A stretch of 64,000 nucleotides of DNA from Cornus controversa (taxonomy: Eukaryota; Streptophyta; Magnoliopsida; Cornales; Cornaceae): positions 121,523,033 to 121,587,032 of the forward strand of contig CM048845.1 of the NCBI GenBank assembly GCA_026545225.1, in the 5' to 3' direction. The notes under the pieces are model-generated. The model worked only from the letters and a program-made list of their open reading frames with translations, ran no database searches and had not been told where the DNA came from. This document shows positions 36,201 through 49,360 of the stretch, in pieces. The position numbers and the translations under genes are program-made. Position 1 is the stretch's first letter. Each line of letters opens with the position of its first letter.

Positions 36201-39200
36201 TTAAGATATTCAGTTTATGCCTTCTCGCATGATACAAGAAAACTGCTATTGTAAACGTTCTTAATCAGTAGTTTTCATATAAGCAATGTGACTTCAACGA
36301 AAATACTAAAAAAGATGAGCCACAGGATAAACTCCACTCAACAAGTCTTAATCACAATGACTATGGGTCAGTTGCATGGATCTGTCTTCTCCAACCAGCT
36401 TTTTGTTAAGTCATATCCAGATTAAATGCAAGGAACATGCCCTTTCTCAGTCTCAATTCACACTTTTTTGGCCTTCCTCTAATCCTTTTGGAACCTTCAA
36501 CTTGGATATCAATAATGTCCCAATGCATTAAGTGGTCTACACACACCATCTTAGACGACTCTCTCTCATTTTGTCTTCCATAACTGGAATCTAACTTCCA
36601 TGAATGGATTCATTTCTTATTCTATCTTTTCTTACGATACCATTCATCCATTTCACGTTTTCAACATCCTTATTAGAGTTAAATTCCTATTCTGAATATG
36701 TTATTTCTAAACTATACCCTACACACCCAACAGCATAGCTGGTTTATAGGTGTCTTAATTAACTCCCTTTTAGCTTCACCAAAATTCTACAATCACACCA
36801 CACACTTTATAAAAACTTAATTTCATTCATCATACCCTAATTTTTATAGGCAACTCTTCTGGAATCCCTCCTTCCATGATTGAAATTGGACATGTAATGT
36901 ATTTCATATCCATCAAATTTCATTATTTAGTCATTTCTACATTTGATTTTACTAAACCTACACTTAAATTTTTATTTTAATCCAAATTAACCTAAAACCT
37001 AAAGACTTTAAAGTATTTCTCCATAATTCTAACTTAAAATTAACCTTTTCTGTAGCTTTGTCAATTGAAACTATGTAATCAGCACAAAATACATACCAAA
37101 CATAAATGCTTATGGAAGTTGTTGGTAGCACTAGCTGTAGACAAGATAGAGAAAACCAAGTAAAATGATTTGATCATACGCAATATAGAAATTTCCACGT
37201 TTGCTATCGAGAATTGATGATACAAAAGGATGGAGAGATAGATAGTGATATAACTAGTAGAATTGGAGAGGGTTGGACCAAATGGAGACAAGCTAGTGGG
37301 ATTGTAGGCGAAATGGCATGTAATAGAAGATTGAAGACGGAGAATTCATGTGGCCGACTCCATTCATATGGAGCAAGGCAAGGATGATGATGAATATGGG
37401 ATTTCAAAAATCCCGATGTGGGGCAAACCGACAAAATATGTCCAGGATAGATTTCAATCTTGTCTAAAGACATGATAAGAATCCAGTAACATAATAATCA
37501 ATCTAAAACATTAGTTTTGAAACTATTCTAAATAGTGGACAAAATTAGACAGAAGAGTATTCATGAAATGTATTCCAACAACCTAATAAGCCTGTGAAAT
37601 TTTAATAGATGTTTTAACCACTGCAGAATAATGCCGAAAAGTTAGGCATATACCCAATCAACTCCTCCAGGCCCCCAGCACACTCCATCAACAGGATTAG
37701 CAAAGGGTAATGGTCTTTAGTGTATTATTGACTTGTGTTTATTCTAAACCTTCTTCTTTAATCTAGTATATATGAGAAGAAAATGCATAAAATATTTTGT
37801 TAAATTTTCAGGGAAATCAACTAAGACATTTGTAGCTCACAGTGGGCAAGTTCAAGTACCAAGGACAAAATGAGTGGGTAAAGGGCGAGCAAGCTTCCTC
37901 AAGTATGTCAGTTCATCATCAGTCAGCTTTGACCTAGCATGAGCTGGGCAAAGCCTAAATGGAGGCCTGAATCCAGGAAGCACTTCTGGAAGCAAGTCTG
38001 CGTCTACTGGCAAAGGCTTTGGCCTCCACCAATCAATGAAACGAGGTCCTAAGCCATCCAACAACCTATCAGCTTCCCTCTCAAACAGTGACCCATGTAT
38101 TGGTATATTCTCTTCATGCCCATCCCTTCTGCTCATCTTTTCATTCACAACACTTTCATTTGTTTTTACTTGAGAAGAAGAAACGTTATCTTCTAAAATA
38201 TGGCAACTGTCGTTCAAGGAATAAGCTTCTTGACCACCAGCAGAACAGGGATACATCGCTGGACGAGATTTCAGATTCAACTGATAATTGCATCCTCTAT
38301 AAACAACAAGTATGTCTTTCCTACACCATACAACCAAGCCTTCAGTCTTTATCTGTTTGACAAGTAAAGAATTAAAAGGCAACCATCAGAATATCTGAAA
38401 TGAAAAAAAAAAGGTGAATAAAAAACAAAAGGGAAAACAATAATTTACAGTCTTACAGATGATGGCAAGAAGTTAGTGAATAGGGATTAAGCCCCGCAAA
38501 AGTTAGCTTATGTTCATCCATTAACCACAGGGTGGGAGAGGTAAAAGATAAACATTTGCTGGGGCCACAGGAGCACAAAACAAAAAGAAAACCAAGACCA
38601 AGAAAAGAATGACATGCATGAATTGAGTCAACTCCAAATTACATTACATGTTTGGAATTCAATATAAGAAGTACCTCCAAAAAGGAGTCATGAAAGTAAA
38701 AAAAAAAAACTAGAGTCAGTGATCTTATATTGACAAGGACAACATGAAAAAGAGGACAAAAAGGCTTGCACGTGAATTTTTTTTATTATTATTATTAGGC
38801 AAGTACTCACACATTTCACAAATTGCCCATGACGAGGCTTGAACCCCTCACCTCCCCTTTGAGGGAGGAGAGGTTATACCATTGGGCTAATAGCCCATTG
38901 GTTTTGCACATAAAAATTCTTCCACGAAGTAATGCCTAATGCATCCTGCTTGAACTGAAATGGTTTTATAGTGAAAAACTAAAGATGAATTACATTCTTA
39001 AAAATAGTATTACAATATAAAGTAAATGAAATGAAGATAAAAAGCATATTATTGTGGTTCTATATAAATAGCAATGGCATATTGCAACCAATGCAGCTCT
39101 TTTCAAGCTTTATTTTTTGAATATTGGAACATAGTAAGAATATACAACCAAACAATACATACATATATGATCAACTCCATTTGCCAAACACATATATTAA

Positions 39201-40350
39201 CTCCATTTGCCAAACTATTGTTTTTTTAGGTATGATACACTCCCACACCAATTGGGATTTGAACCTTCAGCCACCTCTTTGGGAGGTGGAGGAAATGCCA
39301 TTGAAGCTAAAACTTGGTGGCTTCATTTACCAAACTCATAAATTCCATAGAACCTTGTAAATTGCACCTCTTCCATATTTTTTTTCTACTTCGGCAAAAA
39401 TTAAATGAACCAAGCACAATATGAAAACTTTCTATTAAAAAGGCAGTGAAAATTCATGAATGCAATCTTTTTCATTAGGAAAAAAAAAGTATAATTAAGT
39501 GCACAAAACTAACCTCAACAATTTCTCTTGCCCGGTCCATATTCCGACACAATGGCATATCGAATTTGAGCATGGCAAGTTCATTGTTCTTCCATATGAA
39601 ATGAATCTGATCAACAACCGATTGAGTCACCCCAGCTTTCTTAACTTTGACCCACTTTCTCATCCTTCCAGCCTCAGCCCTCAACCTTTCAAGCAACACT
39701 CCATCAAGACTCAGCTCAGCAGCAGTCACCACCTTTTCCTTTTTTGTCCTCCGAAACACCATCCTCTCGTCCTTAGACCACGGCATTTTCCCGCCAATTC
39801 TGGAGTCCCCATCTCCCAAAAACTGTTCGAAGGAAACCCCAAATTCAAATTCGTCTTCTCTCTTGTTGGTTTCTTCTGAACTATGGGTTTCTTGAAGTTT
39901 TTCAATGCTCTGTACTATCTTTTCCATCGCTTTCTTGTCCCTTCCTCCGCTTATTTTCTCCGTCAATAACGGGTCGGGCTTCCCATCTCTGCCACTGAGT
40001 GAGGTCATCATTTGCCTTGGTTTGGAAAGGTCTGTGATTTGATTGGGTTCAAGGAGAGTACCTTTCATCCATGGAGCCGTGGGTATTTTGACAGCACGCG
40101 AAAAGGGTTCTGATGAAGGAGAGAAATCTGGGCTTTCCGATTCGTCATTGTTGTTGCTGGTCGTGGTGGAGTTGAATGAAAGTGAATTGACGATCTTGGA
40201 GGTGCGAAGTGGTTTTGGGTTTCTGAGAGAAACGGGGTTTAAAGAGTGTGAGGTTGTAATATAGGAGTCGGAAATTGGAATGGGATTGTGAAGGAAATGG
40301 GGGTTATTTGATAGAGAGAGAGGAGCAGAAAGAAAGAGAGTGGCAGACAT
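31158..40350 (-). CDS. CRS1: CRS1-like CRM-domain chloroplast group II intron splicing factor
   Basis: Eight exons on the minus strand: 40350-39514, 38352-37860, 35354-35224, 34248-33898, 33811-33655, 32031-31739, 31595-31536 and 31223-31158. Phases close on 795 aa. CRS1 binds and helps splice the plastid atpF group II intron. Three CRM RNA-binding domains are seen: about residues 210-300 ([10 protein letters not shown] just before, [13 protein letters not shown]), 422-510 ([21 protein letters not shown]) and 635-730 ([19 protein letters not shown]). Each ends in a YRG motif. A coiled, Glu-rich linker lies at about 520-605. The Ser/Leu/Asn-rich N-terminus fits a plastid transit peptide. APWMKG near residue 90 is typical of CRS1. 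Intron 3 uses a GC donor. An upstream in-frame ATG (40431) was rejected because it reads through a microsatellite. The related CFM2/CFM3 proteins are the alternative. Confidence 0.93.
38790..38905 (-). repeat. tRNA-derived SINE in CRS1 intron 1
   Basis: On the minus strand an A-box-like TAGCCCAATGGTATAACC is followed 20-30 bases later by a B-box-like AGGGGTTCAAGCCTC. An AT-rich tail lies towards 38770. Same strand as CRS1. Confidence 0.65.
39225..39325 (-). repeat. Second tRNA-derived SINE in CRS1 intron 1
   Basis: On the minus strand TAGCTTCAATGGCATTTCC (A-box-like) is followed by CTGAAGGTTCAAATCCCAA (B-box-like). It has the same layout as the copy at 38790-38905 and the one at 42781. Confidence 0.6.
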
Positions 40351-40364
40351 GGTTAGAATGAAAG

Positions 40365-40421
40365 ATTGCGCGCGCGCGCGCGTGTGGAGAGAGAGGGAGA
40401 GAGAGAGAGAGAGAGAGAGAG
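40365..40421. repeat. (CG)n and (AG)n microsatellites in the CRS1 leader
   Basis: A GCGCGCGCGCGCGTGTG run next to an AG run lies immediately upstream of the CRS1 ATG, probably in the 5' UTR. On the coding strand it reads as a CT-rich leader. Confidence 0.85.
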
Positions 40422-40439
40422 TTGAACTCAATTCTGGAA

Positions 40440-41327
40440 TCAGTTATGTTTAAAGATATTTTTGGCTACGTACATCATCTCTTATCCAGGTTTGGTATCG
40501 TTACTAGTTTTATTCTGGTCATCTTAAATTGAACCGATTTTCTTCATTTCCATCTCCTTTTTATTAAAAAAAATAATATGTTTCATTTCAGTCTCACCCA
40601 TCCAATTGGAGCTTCAATCTTGTGTGTGTGTGTGTGTATTTTTCTAAATCTTTCTTGAAATTCCTCTTCTGATGCCAATATCTGGTAACACATCCAACAA
40701 ATGAATGTTAATTGCAATAACAATCATGTCTTCTAATTAATTGCAATAAAATTCATTTTTTTATCAGCAAAATCTTACTTTTACAATTTAATCAAATTGA
40801 ATTAAATTGCCATTTTCACAACATGAAGGTTTGTTGAACCTCTTACCTGGCCAATTTCTCTGTTCACTAATCATCTCATTGTTTAAAACTATACTTGTAA
40901 ATCACGATTTCACTAAAATAGCATTCTATCACAGGAGGGCCCTTTTTTTATTTTTATCCTCAATAGGAGTGAGGTAAAACCCCAACACAACAAGTGAGGC
41001 AGACAAATTTACAACTTAAAATGAGTACAGAACTATAGTTGGAAAGAAATTTCACAATGAAGCATGTCCTGCAAATTGGCAGCTTGCTATTACAGATTAC
41101 TTATTTGAGTCCTGGGGATTAAGGATTACCTTAAATTAAATACGAGGACAGGAAAGCTCCACCAAGAACACAAAACCCCTATTCTTCTAGTCAATAGCAT
41201 GAATAACTACCAACATAATGTACATGCAAGACACAGATCAAACAATATCCACTGGAGGTGCGGGGGTAGAATTACTTCAAAACTACAACGGAACAGAAAA
41301 GAAACCAATCCAGCACAGGTATGCGCA
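40440..41327. other. Intergenic gap between CRS1 and the sterol desaturase gene
   Basis: It holds the CRS1 promoter on one side and the 3' UTR of the desaturase gene on the other. A (TG)n run is at 40621-40638. No other feature is visible. Confidence 0.6.
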
Positions 41328-44300
41328 TCACATTGCTTTCTTGGGCTCATCATCTATGGGATCACGAAGAGTTCCAAACATCCAGTCCATCCATATCGTG
41401 TAGTGGCCATAGTTGTGGCGGTATGTGGTGTGGTGAATGGTGTGGTAGCCGGCACCCATTACAGGCCATAATTTACCATGGATGCAGTCATGAATATTTG
41501 CCGTCCATATAGCCTCAAGAAATAGGAGGCCTACGTGTGTTGTGAAGTGCATCGGAACAAGGAAGAGAGCTACAACATGTGGTACCGCCTGCAGTATCCC
41601 ATCCAATGGGTGGAATGCCAAACCTGATACAAGATCACATAAATCATACTGATATATATAACTATGATGGCAAAACTTTCAATATAGGAGCTTCGAAACT
41701 ACAAAGATGTATGGAAATGATACCCATGGAAAAAGAAAGAAGAAATCATTCCATCATGTTTCCCATAGCAATTGTAGGTAGGGACAGGTCCATATCCTAA
41801 TGGAGTCCACATCCCCCACCCCGCCCCATGCACAAGCAAGGTCACAAGGAAATCACATAACATGCACAAACACAACTATGATCCAAGTCAATCTTTCAGC
41901 TCCACTCTAATTTCAATTAATTATAGTCCATGTTACACTTGACAAAACGTACCTGTGTCTATGTAACACATAATACATTAGCTATTTCAGATGGCTCAAA
42001 AAAGTCTAAAAAAATATAGAATGCCCTTTCTTTTTCTTCCACTAAATGAGAATCCATTAGCATTAGAAGTATCAAGATACTGACATTGGCGCCATCATAT
42101 GCAATTTTGGCATGTCAATGTATAAGTCTATATCTGTATCATGGACACATTTTCACAAGGTTTTATTTGGTATTGGCAATCTGAACGCCTTCAGAAAGGC
42201 TTTTGGGTGAAATGGTGCTGCTGTGGGCACAACATAAGTCAAGCATGGACAGGTCATCGCATGTGAACAGTCTTAGGCACCACACAATGAATTAAATAAA
42301 CACTGGGATAAAAGGGTGAGACGTAGACAAGACGCTTGTGACAGCAGAATTTTTGAGACTCATCACCGACAAAACTACAGTCTGAGGCTATATTGTAGTA
42401 CATTGGTGTTTTTAATTGTCAAACCATTCGAGGGTGAGCCTCAGCGCAAGAGTAAGGTTGCTCCATTGTGACCTGAAGGTCACGAGTCCAAAACACTGAA
42501 ACAGCCTCTTCACATGCGGAGGTAAGGTTGCGTACAACTGACCCTTCCCAGACCCTGCAATGGCAAGAGTCTCGTGCACTAGGTTTGCCCTTTTTAGTTG
42601 TCAACGCATAAATACGGTACAGTCGAGTCGAGCTGCCACTATCAAATTAGAAATGCTTGTACAAGTGTCTTATTACACATAATGTGCAGGTTATAGTTCC
42701 CTCCAAAATCACATACAAATGGGGGAGATGCCCCATGAGGATACAATTTGACATAGTTAATTAGGTAATATTGTATCACCAAGAATTTAGCCCAATGGTA
42801 TCTCTACCTTCCAAAGTGGAAGGTTGAGGGTTCAAGTCTCCTAGGGGCATAATGTGGGTGTGTGCGTTATTTGTCAATATTAAAAATAAATAAATAAATA
42901 GATAAGTAAAATGTTGTCAAGGATGCAAGAATTTCAGTGTGTTTCCTTCTACCCCACCAAGTTAGCACCCACGGGTTTTATTTCTTCTAACATCATACTT
43001 TTATCCAGATCTGTCCAAAATTAGCAGTTCTTTGCCACCTTGTGATAGCTGGAATGCCGTGAGGAGCTGATGACAGAGGAAGTTGTGGGACTTCAAGCAA
43101 GAGAAAATTCTAGAGAAAGAAAGAGTTCTACACAAAGAGTCTTTGAGAGAGTCACTCCTGCTCTCTCTCTTAACATGTGAGTGCATTCTAAAGCATCCAA
43201 CTGCTAGCTTAATGCAAGAAAATACCTTAGAATCTGATTTATTAACCACATATCAAGAGTACATAGATTTGATTTTTTTCCTTCTTCTAGAATGCTTCAT
43301 AGTATAGGAAGAGGACTCACATTTAGAGGATAGCTTGAAAGAGATGGCTAAAACACTCCTTTATTTCCAAGGACTGTACTAGAGATTGCCTGTGGTCCAA
43401 GGTACCCATGCTATAGGCAAGGTTTAAAATTTATTAGATTTAATTAAAAGTGCAAGATTCAAATCTCCTGAGGTTGTTTTATCAGTCATGGGGAATGCCC
43501 TGCTTCTAAGCACCTTTTTTTTTTTTTTAATAAAGCTCGAAAACAATTAAAGTTCTTTAACCTACTCTTTTCACCTAAAAAATCTTTCATCTAAAGAATA
43601 TCTGTCAGAAAGTTCAAGCTCAACTGAATATCAACACAGCAATCTCCCAACTCTTCTTTTCAATATTTTATTTTATACCTTTAGCAAGACATCTGAACAA
43701 AAAGCAAACACTAATTTATCTTATCAAGAAAGGAATGACTTGCATAAACCAACAACCCTGCAAATTTTCAATTTGACCTGGCACTGAAATCATGGAGATT
43801 GAAATGAGTAGAAAATAGAACTTACCAGCAAATGGAGAAAGAGTATTTTGCTTGTTATAGATGTGATGTGTTGCATGAAGATACTTGTAGAGAGGTTTTA
43901 TGTCATGCAACTCTCGGTGCATCCAGTAAATCCCAAACTCCACAATTACAAGATAAACCACTAAATACAGAAGATAGGGAAGCCAACCAACATTAATGAT
44001 CCTACAAAAACACCTCGTCCAACCGTTTTCAACCATGTACTCAGAAATTGTAGGAAGAGCAGTGTACCATGGCATCGCCTTCATTGCAACAATTATTTGC
44101 AAGAGCATAGCCTTTGATGAAGGAATGGCATCTGCAACAAGAATGTTTCACACTCAAAAAGTTTATTTCGGGTTGAGGTAATGTATATACAACGAAACAA
44201 GATGGAAAGTTATTTACCAAAAATTTCACAGCCTTAAACTAGGCTAATAAAAACACTTTCACTCTCCAAATTTAAGTAGAAAGGTTTTTTAAAATTACAA

Positions 44301-46668
44301 AAATATCGTAATTCAATTTGGACTAAGGTTTGCAAAAGTTGTATGATACAAGAGAACTAACCAATAGAACAAATTTATGCATGATATCATAGAGCATGCA
44401 ATAAATCAATGCAAGTTTTTGCTTCGTTAATCCTCCCTTACTGGGGCTGGCGTTATAGGATTTATCACTTTTAGGTATTGCTGTTTCTTTTTTCTTCTTT
44501 AAACAGCATATATTGTTATATATAATTCAAAATGTCAATAAAAACAATATGAATTTATAAAAACATATACATATAAAAATCATAAAAAGGCCGTATATTT
44601 TATAGTCAACAAGAGATGTAAACAGTTATACCCTCAACTATGAAAGCAATATAACATTATAAAGCCTCTCAGTCCCTGATCAACTCAAAACCAATGGCCA
44701 ATTGTCGTAATTGTGCCACCAATGTGTAATTTAAGAGATAATTTTAAAAGGAAAGCCCTGACCATTCATGATTATAACATGATTGAAACTCACATCTGCA
44801 AATATATGGAAATGATCACCAATGATATATTAAATTGGAAAATCATAGTGACATAAGCAAGTGGAATGTTCCATCTCTTTTCTTTCTTTTTTTTTAATTT
44901 TATTTTTTATATATACCACTATAAAATGATGACAGGAACATTTTCCTATGAAAAAGGAATTACAAAAAAAGTGCAACTTCCTAGAGCTAAAGAGGAAGCA
45001 AGTATAACACTCTTTTGGGTAACCATGTCTTTCCTGACAAATTTTCGAACCAATTAGAATTTGGACCATAAATGTGCAACATGGATGAACATTAGCAGGC
45101 AAGTAATTTTCTCGGCCACTTTGTAAACAAATGAAGTCCTTAAATTCCTTGGACCATGCCTTTTAACATATGCCGAATGCAAAATGGTTCAAAAGTAGTG
45201 TATAGACCATATTCATTGTCCATCAAGTCATGTTTGAGGCCTCTTAGAACTGTATGTAGCTGGCACTTCATAAAACTTATAGCATCAAAGACGAATACCA
45301 AGTCACATAACAAATCACCACTGTTATACTGCTTGCATTGGTAACAAAATGAAAAGCCTAAGGTTGGTTGGTGAACCTAGTGATAGGTTACTATTTAGCT
45401 TGGTTCGGAGAGCACTTGTTGGGTTAAAGATTTTTTTGTTGCTAAATGTTATGGCCTAAATACTGAACTATTGACCCTACTTGTTTGGATAAGTGTTTCA
45501 CCCCAAAGTGTTTCTGGACTGCATGCATACATCCATAAGTAACTTGGTACAACATGGCAAATTTCATTGAGAGGAACCAGTAAAGAAAAGAAAAAGGGGT
45601 CAACATTTTAATGTGTATTTGAGAGATTGTCCTCGGGCTGAGGAGTATCCACATGAGCTTGTTGAGGTGTCTACACAGGCCTGTGGCAGCCAGGTCGGAC
45701 ACTTTTTACCCGTTATCGGACACTATTTACTGGTTAGAGAGACCTTCTTTAATACATTAAGAAAATATGTTCACAGGGGCCACAGGCATGCGAATGATAA
45801 AATCATCAATCAACCGAATTAATATGCCACTGGCATGATCATATCATCATCTCAAAATCCAAAAAGAAGTAAACTTTGTATTAATATTATAGAAACAAAG
45901 CACATGATTCAGTAAACAGAGAGGGGAAAAAAGAAAGGGGAAGGGAACAAATAATCAAAACAGACACTCATAGTATCTTTGCCACAAATCACCCAACTGA
46001 TTTTTAAGTCCTTGCTGATATCAATTATTGATACAATAACATAAGCGCTGATGATGTGTCCAGTAATTAAGTTGGCAAAAGGAGAAAAAAAATTAAGAAC
46101 AAACACAGATCAGATCATTAGACTGCACAAGTTTTGGAAACCCATGTGATTCAAACATAAATTAGTCATTTATTCATTAAGACAGTCTGTCAGCATGACT
46201 AAATATTAAAGTCAAATTGAAATTTGAAAACTAAGTAAAGCCCATCTCGAAAAATTAAATATGGAAATAGAATCACTGAGACAGACCTTGAGAAAATTTC
46301 TGAATCAACAAAAACACAGATTGAAAATAACAATAACAAGAAACCCATTTGATATCAAACAAAAAATTATAGAGGCATGCATTCATAATTTCCACTAATT
46401 AAACTGATGATTTGGATAACCAAGAAATTAGACACACACACACACACATACCTTTCGGAAGATAAACATTACGTTTCAAGTAATAAATGTAGAAGCACCA
46501 GAGAAATCCAGAGATGAAGTAGAGTAAGGTTCCTGCAACGTAGTTACGGAGCCATGTTTGAAACACGTGTGGGAGTGGGACCCACACTCTCGCAGGCAAG
46601 AGATTCTCGAGCACAATGCGATTGTAGAAAGAGGTCTCGTCTACGAAGAGTTGCAGGTAGTCCTCCAT
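41328..46668 (-). CDS. STE1/DWF7: Delta7-sterol-C5(6)-desaturase
   Basis: Three exons: 46668-46452, 44131-43826 and 41623-41328. All borders are GT/AG, giving 272 aa (Arabidopsis STE1 is of similar length). This ER membrane di-iron enzyme introduces the C5 double bond into Delta7 sterols (episterol to 5-dehydroepisterol), a step towards campesterol and brassinosteroids. The start [16 protein letters not shown] and the [19 protein letters not shown] segment are nearly diagnostic. The histidine boxes are intact: HRELH (144-148), HATHH (158-162) and HTIHH (235-239). Hydrophobic membrane spans lie at about 45-62, 120-142 and 186-215. The C-terminus DEPKKAM has Lys residues that may act in ER retention. 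Both introns exceed 2 kb; intron 2 carries two SINEs. Confidence 0.97.
42432..42595 (+). repeat. Au-type SINE in intron 2 of the sterol desaturase gene
   Basis: It reads GGTGAGCCTCAGCGCAAGAG, TAAGGTTGCTCCATTGTGACC, GGTCACGAGTCC (B box), ACAGCCTCTTCACATGCGG, AGGTTGCGTACAACTGACCC, CTCGTGCACTAGG and a short T run. It is the same family as the copy at 21686. It is antisense to the host gene and appears better preserved at its 3' end. Confidence 0.88.
42781..42900 (+). repeat. tRNA-derived SINE next to the Au SINE
   Basis: TTAGCCCAATGGTATCTC (A-box-like) is followed by GAGGGTTCAAGTCTCC (B-box-like), a GTGTGTGCG stretch and an A/T tail with (AAAT)n at about 42880-42905. It is the same family as the two copies in CRS1 intron 1, in opposite orientation. 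Confidence 0.7.
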
Positions 46669-46799
46669 CTAAGGGTCGATGGTTGTGTCAGATGCCACCG
46701 TAGTGTCGTCAGATTCCGGTTGGTCTACACCGGGAATTCCAATGTAAAGCCGAGCGCAGACAGCGAGTAAAGACAGCTTTGAGCTGGAATGACGAGGGA

Positions 46800-46827
46800 A
46801 AGCCAGCAATATATGTGTGTATCTATC

Positions 46828-46861
<34 letters not shown>
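46800..46861. repeat. (TA)n(GA)n microsatellite upstream of the sterol desaturase gene
   Basis: TATATATATATAT followed by an AG run. On the gene's strand this is a CT tract then TATATATA, about 150 bp upstream of the ATG, so it could overlap the core promoter. Not demonstrable from sequence. Confidence 0.6.
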
Positions 46862-47527
46862 TGCTCTTAATAGAGAGAAAGAGATGCTCTTAAATCTCTT
46901 TTATGCTTTAGATTCCTGTGAATTTATGTGCGGCGACGAACCGCACAAGTGCAATGGACAAAACATATCTTTTTTTTAATATTTTAACCTAAGGACAAAA
47001 GCATACTAGTATCTCTCTTAACATACACAAAATCCCTGTAGCGCAGGACCATCACCAGCAATGTACCACTCACTCACTCACTGGTCCTTACAATAGTTCT
47101 GATTGATTATTTATCATTACTCTTTAATAAATATTAATTATACTAAAATGATTAGTCTGGAAATCTAAATTTATAATATGCCATAATGTTATAAATATAA
47201 TGACCAATGTATTTTTGATAGAGATCCAATAACAGCATAAAAGGCAGGTAAGAGATGGTATATGGGTGATGTCAATAGAAATATATGCGTACGTGAGAAT
47301 CAGAGTCAAAAAATAGAAAACTAAGGCAATGGGTAACCATTACTTGCACCAATCAATTACAGATACATCACTATACCACAATTCATCCGCGTCACCAGGG
47401 GGAGCCAAGATTCAAGTTCAGGAGGCCCAGTGTATTTTGATGGAGAAAAAAAATAATAACAAATATAAATTTTTTATGTAAAAGACTAACAAAAAATGAA
47501 AATGAGAGTGTTATATATAATGACTAA

Positions 47528-47619
47528 GTGACATGGCTAAGTGACTTTAGAAAGCAAGTGCTTCGGAGGTTTTCGTGAGTGAACCGTACATGAGCTTAGG
47601 AGTCACTTAGCCATGTCAC
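47528..47619. repeat. Perfect 19-bp inverted repeat (hairpin)
   Basis: GTGACATGGCTAAGTGACT at 47528-47546 pairs perfectly with AGTCACTTAGCCATGTCAC at 47601-47619 across a 54-nt loop. It lies in the gypsy-like interior remnant. Confidence 0.9.
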
Positions 47620-48283
47620 GGAAGTGGTTATATTGTCTCACGGCAGTTGAGATGCACTGATTGTGCCAAACTTGAGTGTTATGAGTTAAGTGTTGTAAGT
47701 GTAGCGCCTAGAGTTTGTAAAAAGGGAAAGTGACGATCATTGACAAGAATGACGTCTGGAAAGGATTGGTTTTGGAAAGACCATGATTATACTAATTTCG
47801 AGAACGAAATTCCTTGAAGAATGGGAGGTTGTAAGGACCGGAATTATTTTGACCGGTTCCGGGTGATTTTGGACCGGACCGAGTTTTTTTCGAATAAATT
47901 AAAATTCGGAAAGATGTTTTATATATATATATATATGGAATTATATATATATATATGAAGATGGAGGATATAGTTATATATATATATATGGGAATATATA
48001 TATATTTTGTTACATGATGAGAGTGTGTATGTATATATATATATATATATATACATATACACACATATACGGAGACATAAATATAAATATATATGCACAT
48101 GGTGGGTCTATATGTAATTATAGACAAGTAAAGAGGGACCTTTATATTTATATAGGTAAGTGTGAGGAAATACATGTGAATACATGTATTGTGTATTATA
48201 TATATATATATTATTTATATATATATAATGAGTGGACCTCATTGGATAGAGAAAAGAGGATAAGAAATGAGGAGAAGAGAAGA

Positions 48284-48440
48284 AGTGGTTAGTCGAAAGA
48301 AAAGAGAAAAAGAAAAGAAAAAGGAAAAAGAAAGGAAAAAAAAAAAGAAGGAAAAAGAGAAGAAAGAGAATCGGGGAGAGAGAGAAAACCGAAAAGAGAG
48401 AGGGAGAGATCGGGAGATCGAGAGAGAAACCGGGGGAAGG
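48284..48440 (+). repeat. Polypurine tract of about 150 nt
   Basis: Nearly uninterrupted A/G sequence on the plus strand (AAAGAGAAAAAGAAAAGAAA-type text grading into GAGAGAGA). It immediately precedes the GC-rich block inside the long LTR. Confidence 0.9.
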
Positions 48441-49360
48441 AGGAGCCGCCGATCCCGGCGCCTGCGGTGGCTGTGGCTGCCGGTGGTTGGCGGTGGCCGA
48501 AGAGGTTGAGGTGGTGTGCCGGTGACGCGGGGTGGCTCGGTTCGGCTGGGCCGTTCGCGAAGGGGTCTTGCTCGTGGTGGGGCTTCGCCTGGGCGACGGC
48601 GCTCCGGCAGCGAGGGTGGTCGGCGGTGGTTGGTTCCGGCAACTCTAGCGGCAGCGGTGGGGATCGTTTTCAGTGGTGGGTTCCAGTGGGTGGAGCTTGG
48701 GGGCTGAGTTCGACTGTGGTGTTGATGGGATCCGATTTTTGATTCCTTGTTCTCGGCTGTTTGCGACTCATAGTGGAGTTCCTCAGCTGAGGCGGTGGTG
48801 CCGACTTCGTGGTTGGTGGCTCACGGCTGCCATGACTGTGGTGGTGGTTCAAGTGGTGTTCGCTCGAACACCCTTTGTTCGTGGGTCAGATCCGAATGGG
48901 AGCTTCGGATTCCATTGGTAAAGCTTGCGGGTTGTTGACAACGGCTGGGATTTCTTGGCCGAGGGTTGTGGATCTTCACCGAAGTGGTGATGAGGGTGGC
49001 TGACCGACAGTTGCGATTGGGGTTCGGTTGGGTTTCTTCCATGGTGCTTGGGGTTTTCGGTTGGCTATTCCGGTGGTGAACTGTCGTGACAGCCATGGGA
49101 GGTTTAGTTGAGTTTGGGCCACACGGTTGGGCTGGATTTTGGGGTCTTCGGTTGATGCCGGTTTGACGGTGTTTGAGATTGGGCTTGACAGCCGTGGTGG
49201 CTAGTTTGTGGATGCTTGCTGAGGGTTCGGTTATAACGGGCCTATGGTGTCCCGTGGTTGTAACGAGGTGGTGTAACATAGTGGTTCATGTCGCGTGGAC
49301 TGTTTGGGTTCTTGTTGGTGATTTGCTTGTGGATTCACGTGAGAATGGGCTTGAAATGAG
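48441..49360. other. GC-rich block inside the long LTR
   Basis: An unusually GC- and GTGG-rich stretch for this window. ORFs occur on both strands but follow composition; none shows a domain. It may be the transcribed leader or promoter zone of the LTR. Function is unknown. Confidence 0.5.

Noticed and set aside
37640..37715. Minus-strand segment reading [14 protein letters not shown] in CRS1 intron 2
   Set aside because: CRM domain 2 is continuous across 37860|35354 without it, and no acceptor/donor pair fits. Probably a repeat remnant.
38790..38905. Possible functional tRNA gene (A and B boxes); also 42781 and 21686
   Set aside because: The acceptor stem and anticodon arm do not fold, and the layout matches tRNA-derived SINEs.
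40351..40431. Upstream in-frame ATG of CRS1 adding 27 residues
   Set aside because: The added residues come from CT and CG microsatellites ([13 protein letters not shown]). The ATG at 40350 starts a normal-looking transit peptide.
48267..49279. Several ORFs of 60-152 codons in the GC-rich block
   Set aside because: They overlap on both strands and in several frames, as expected from GC-rich sequence with few stops. They are Pro/His/Thr-rich shadows.
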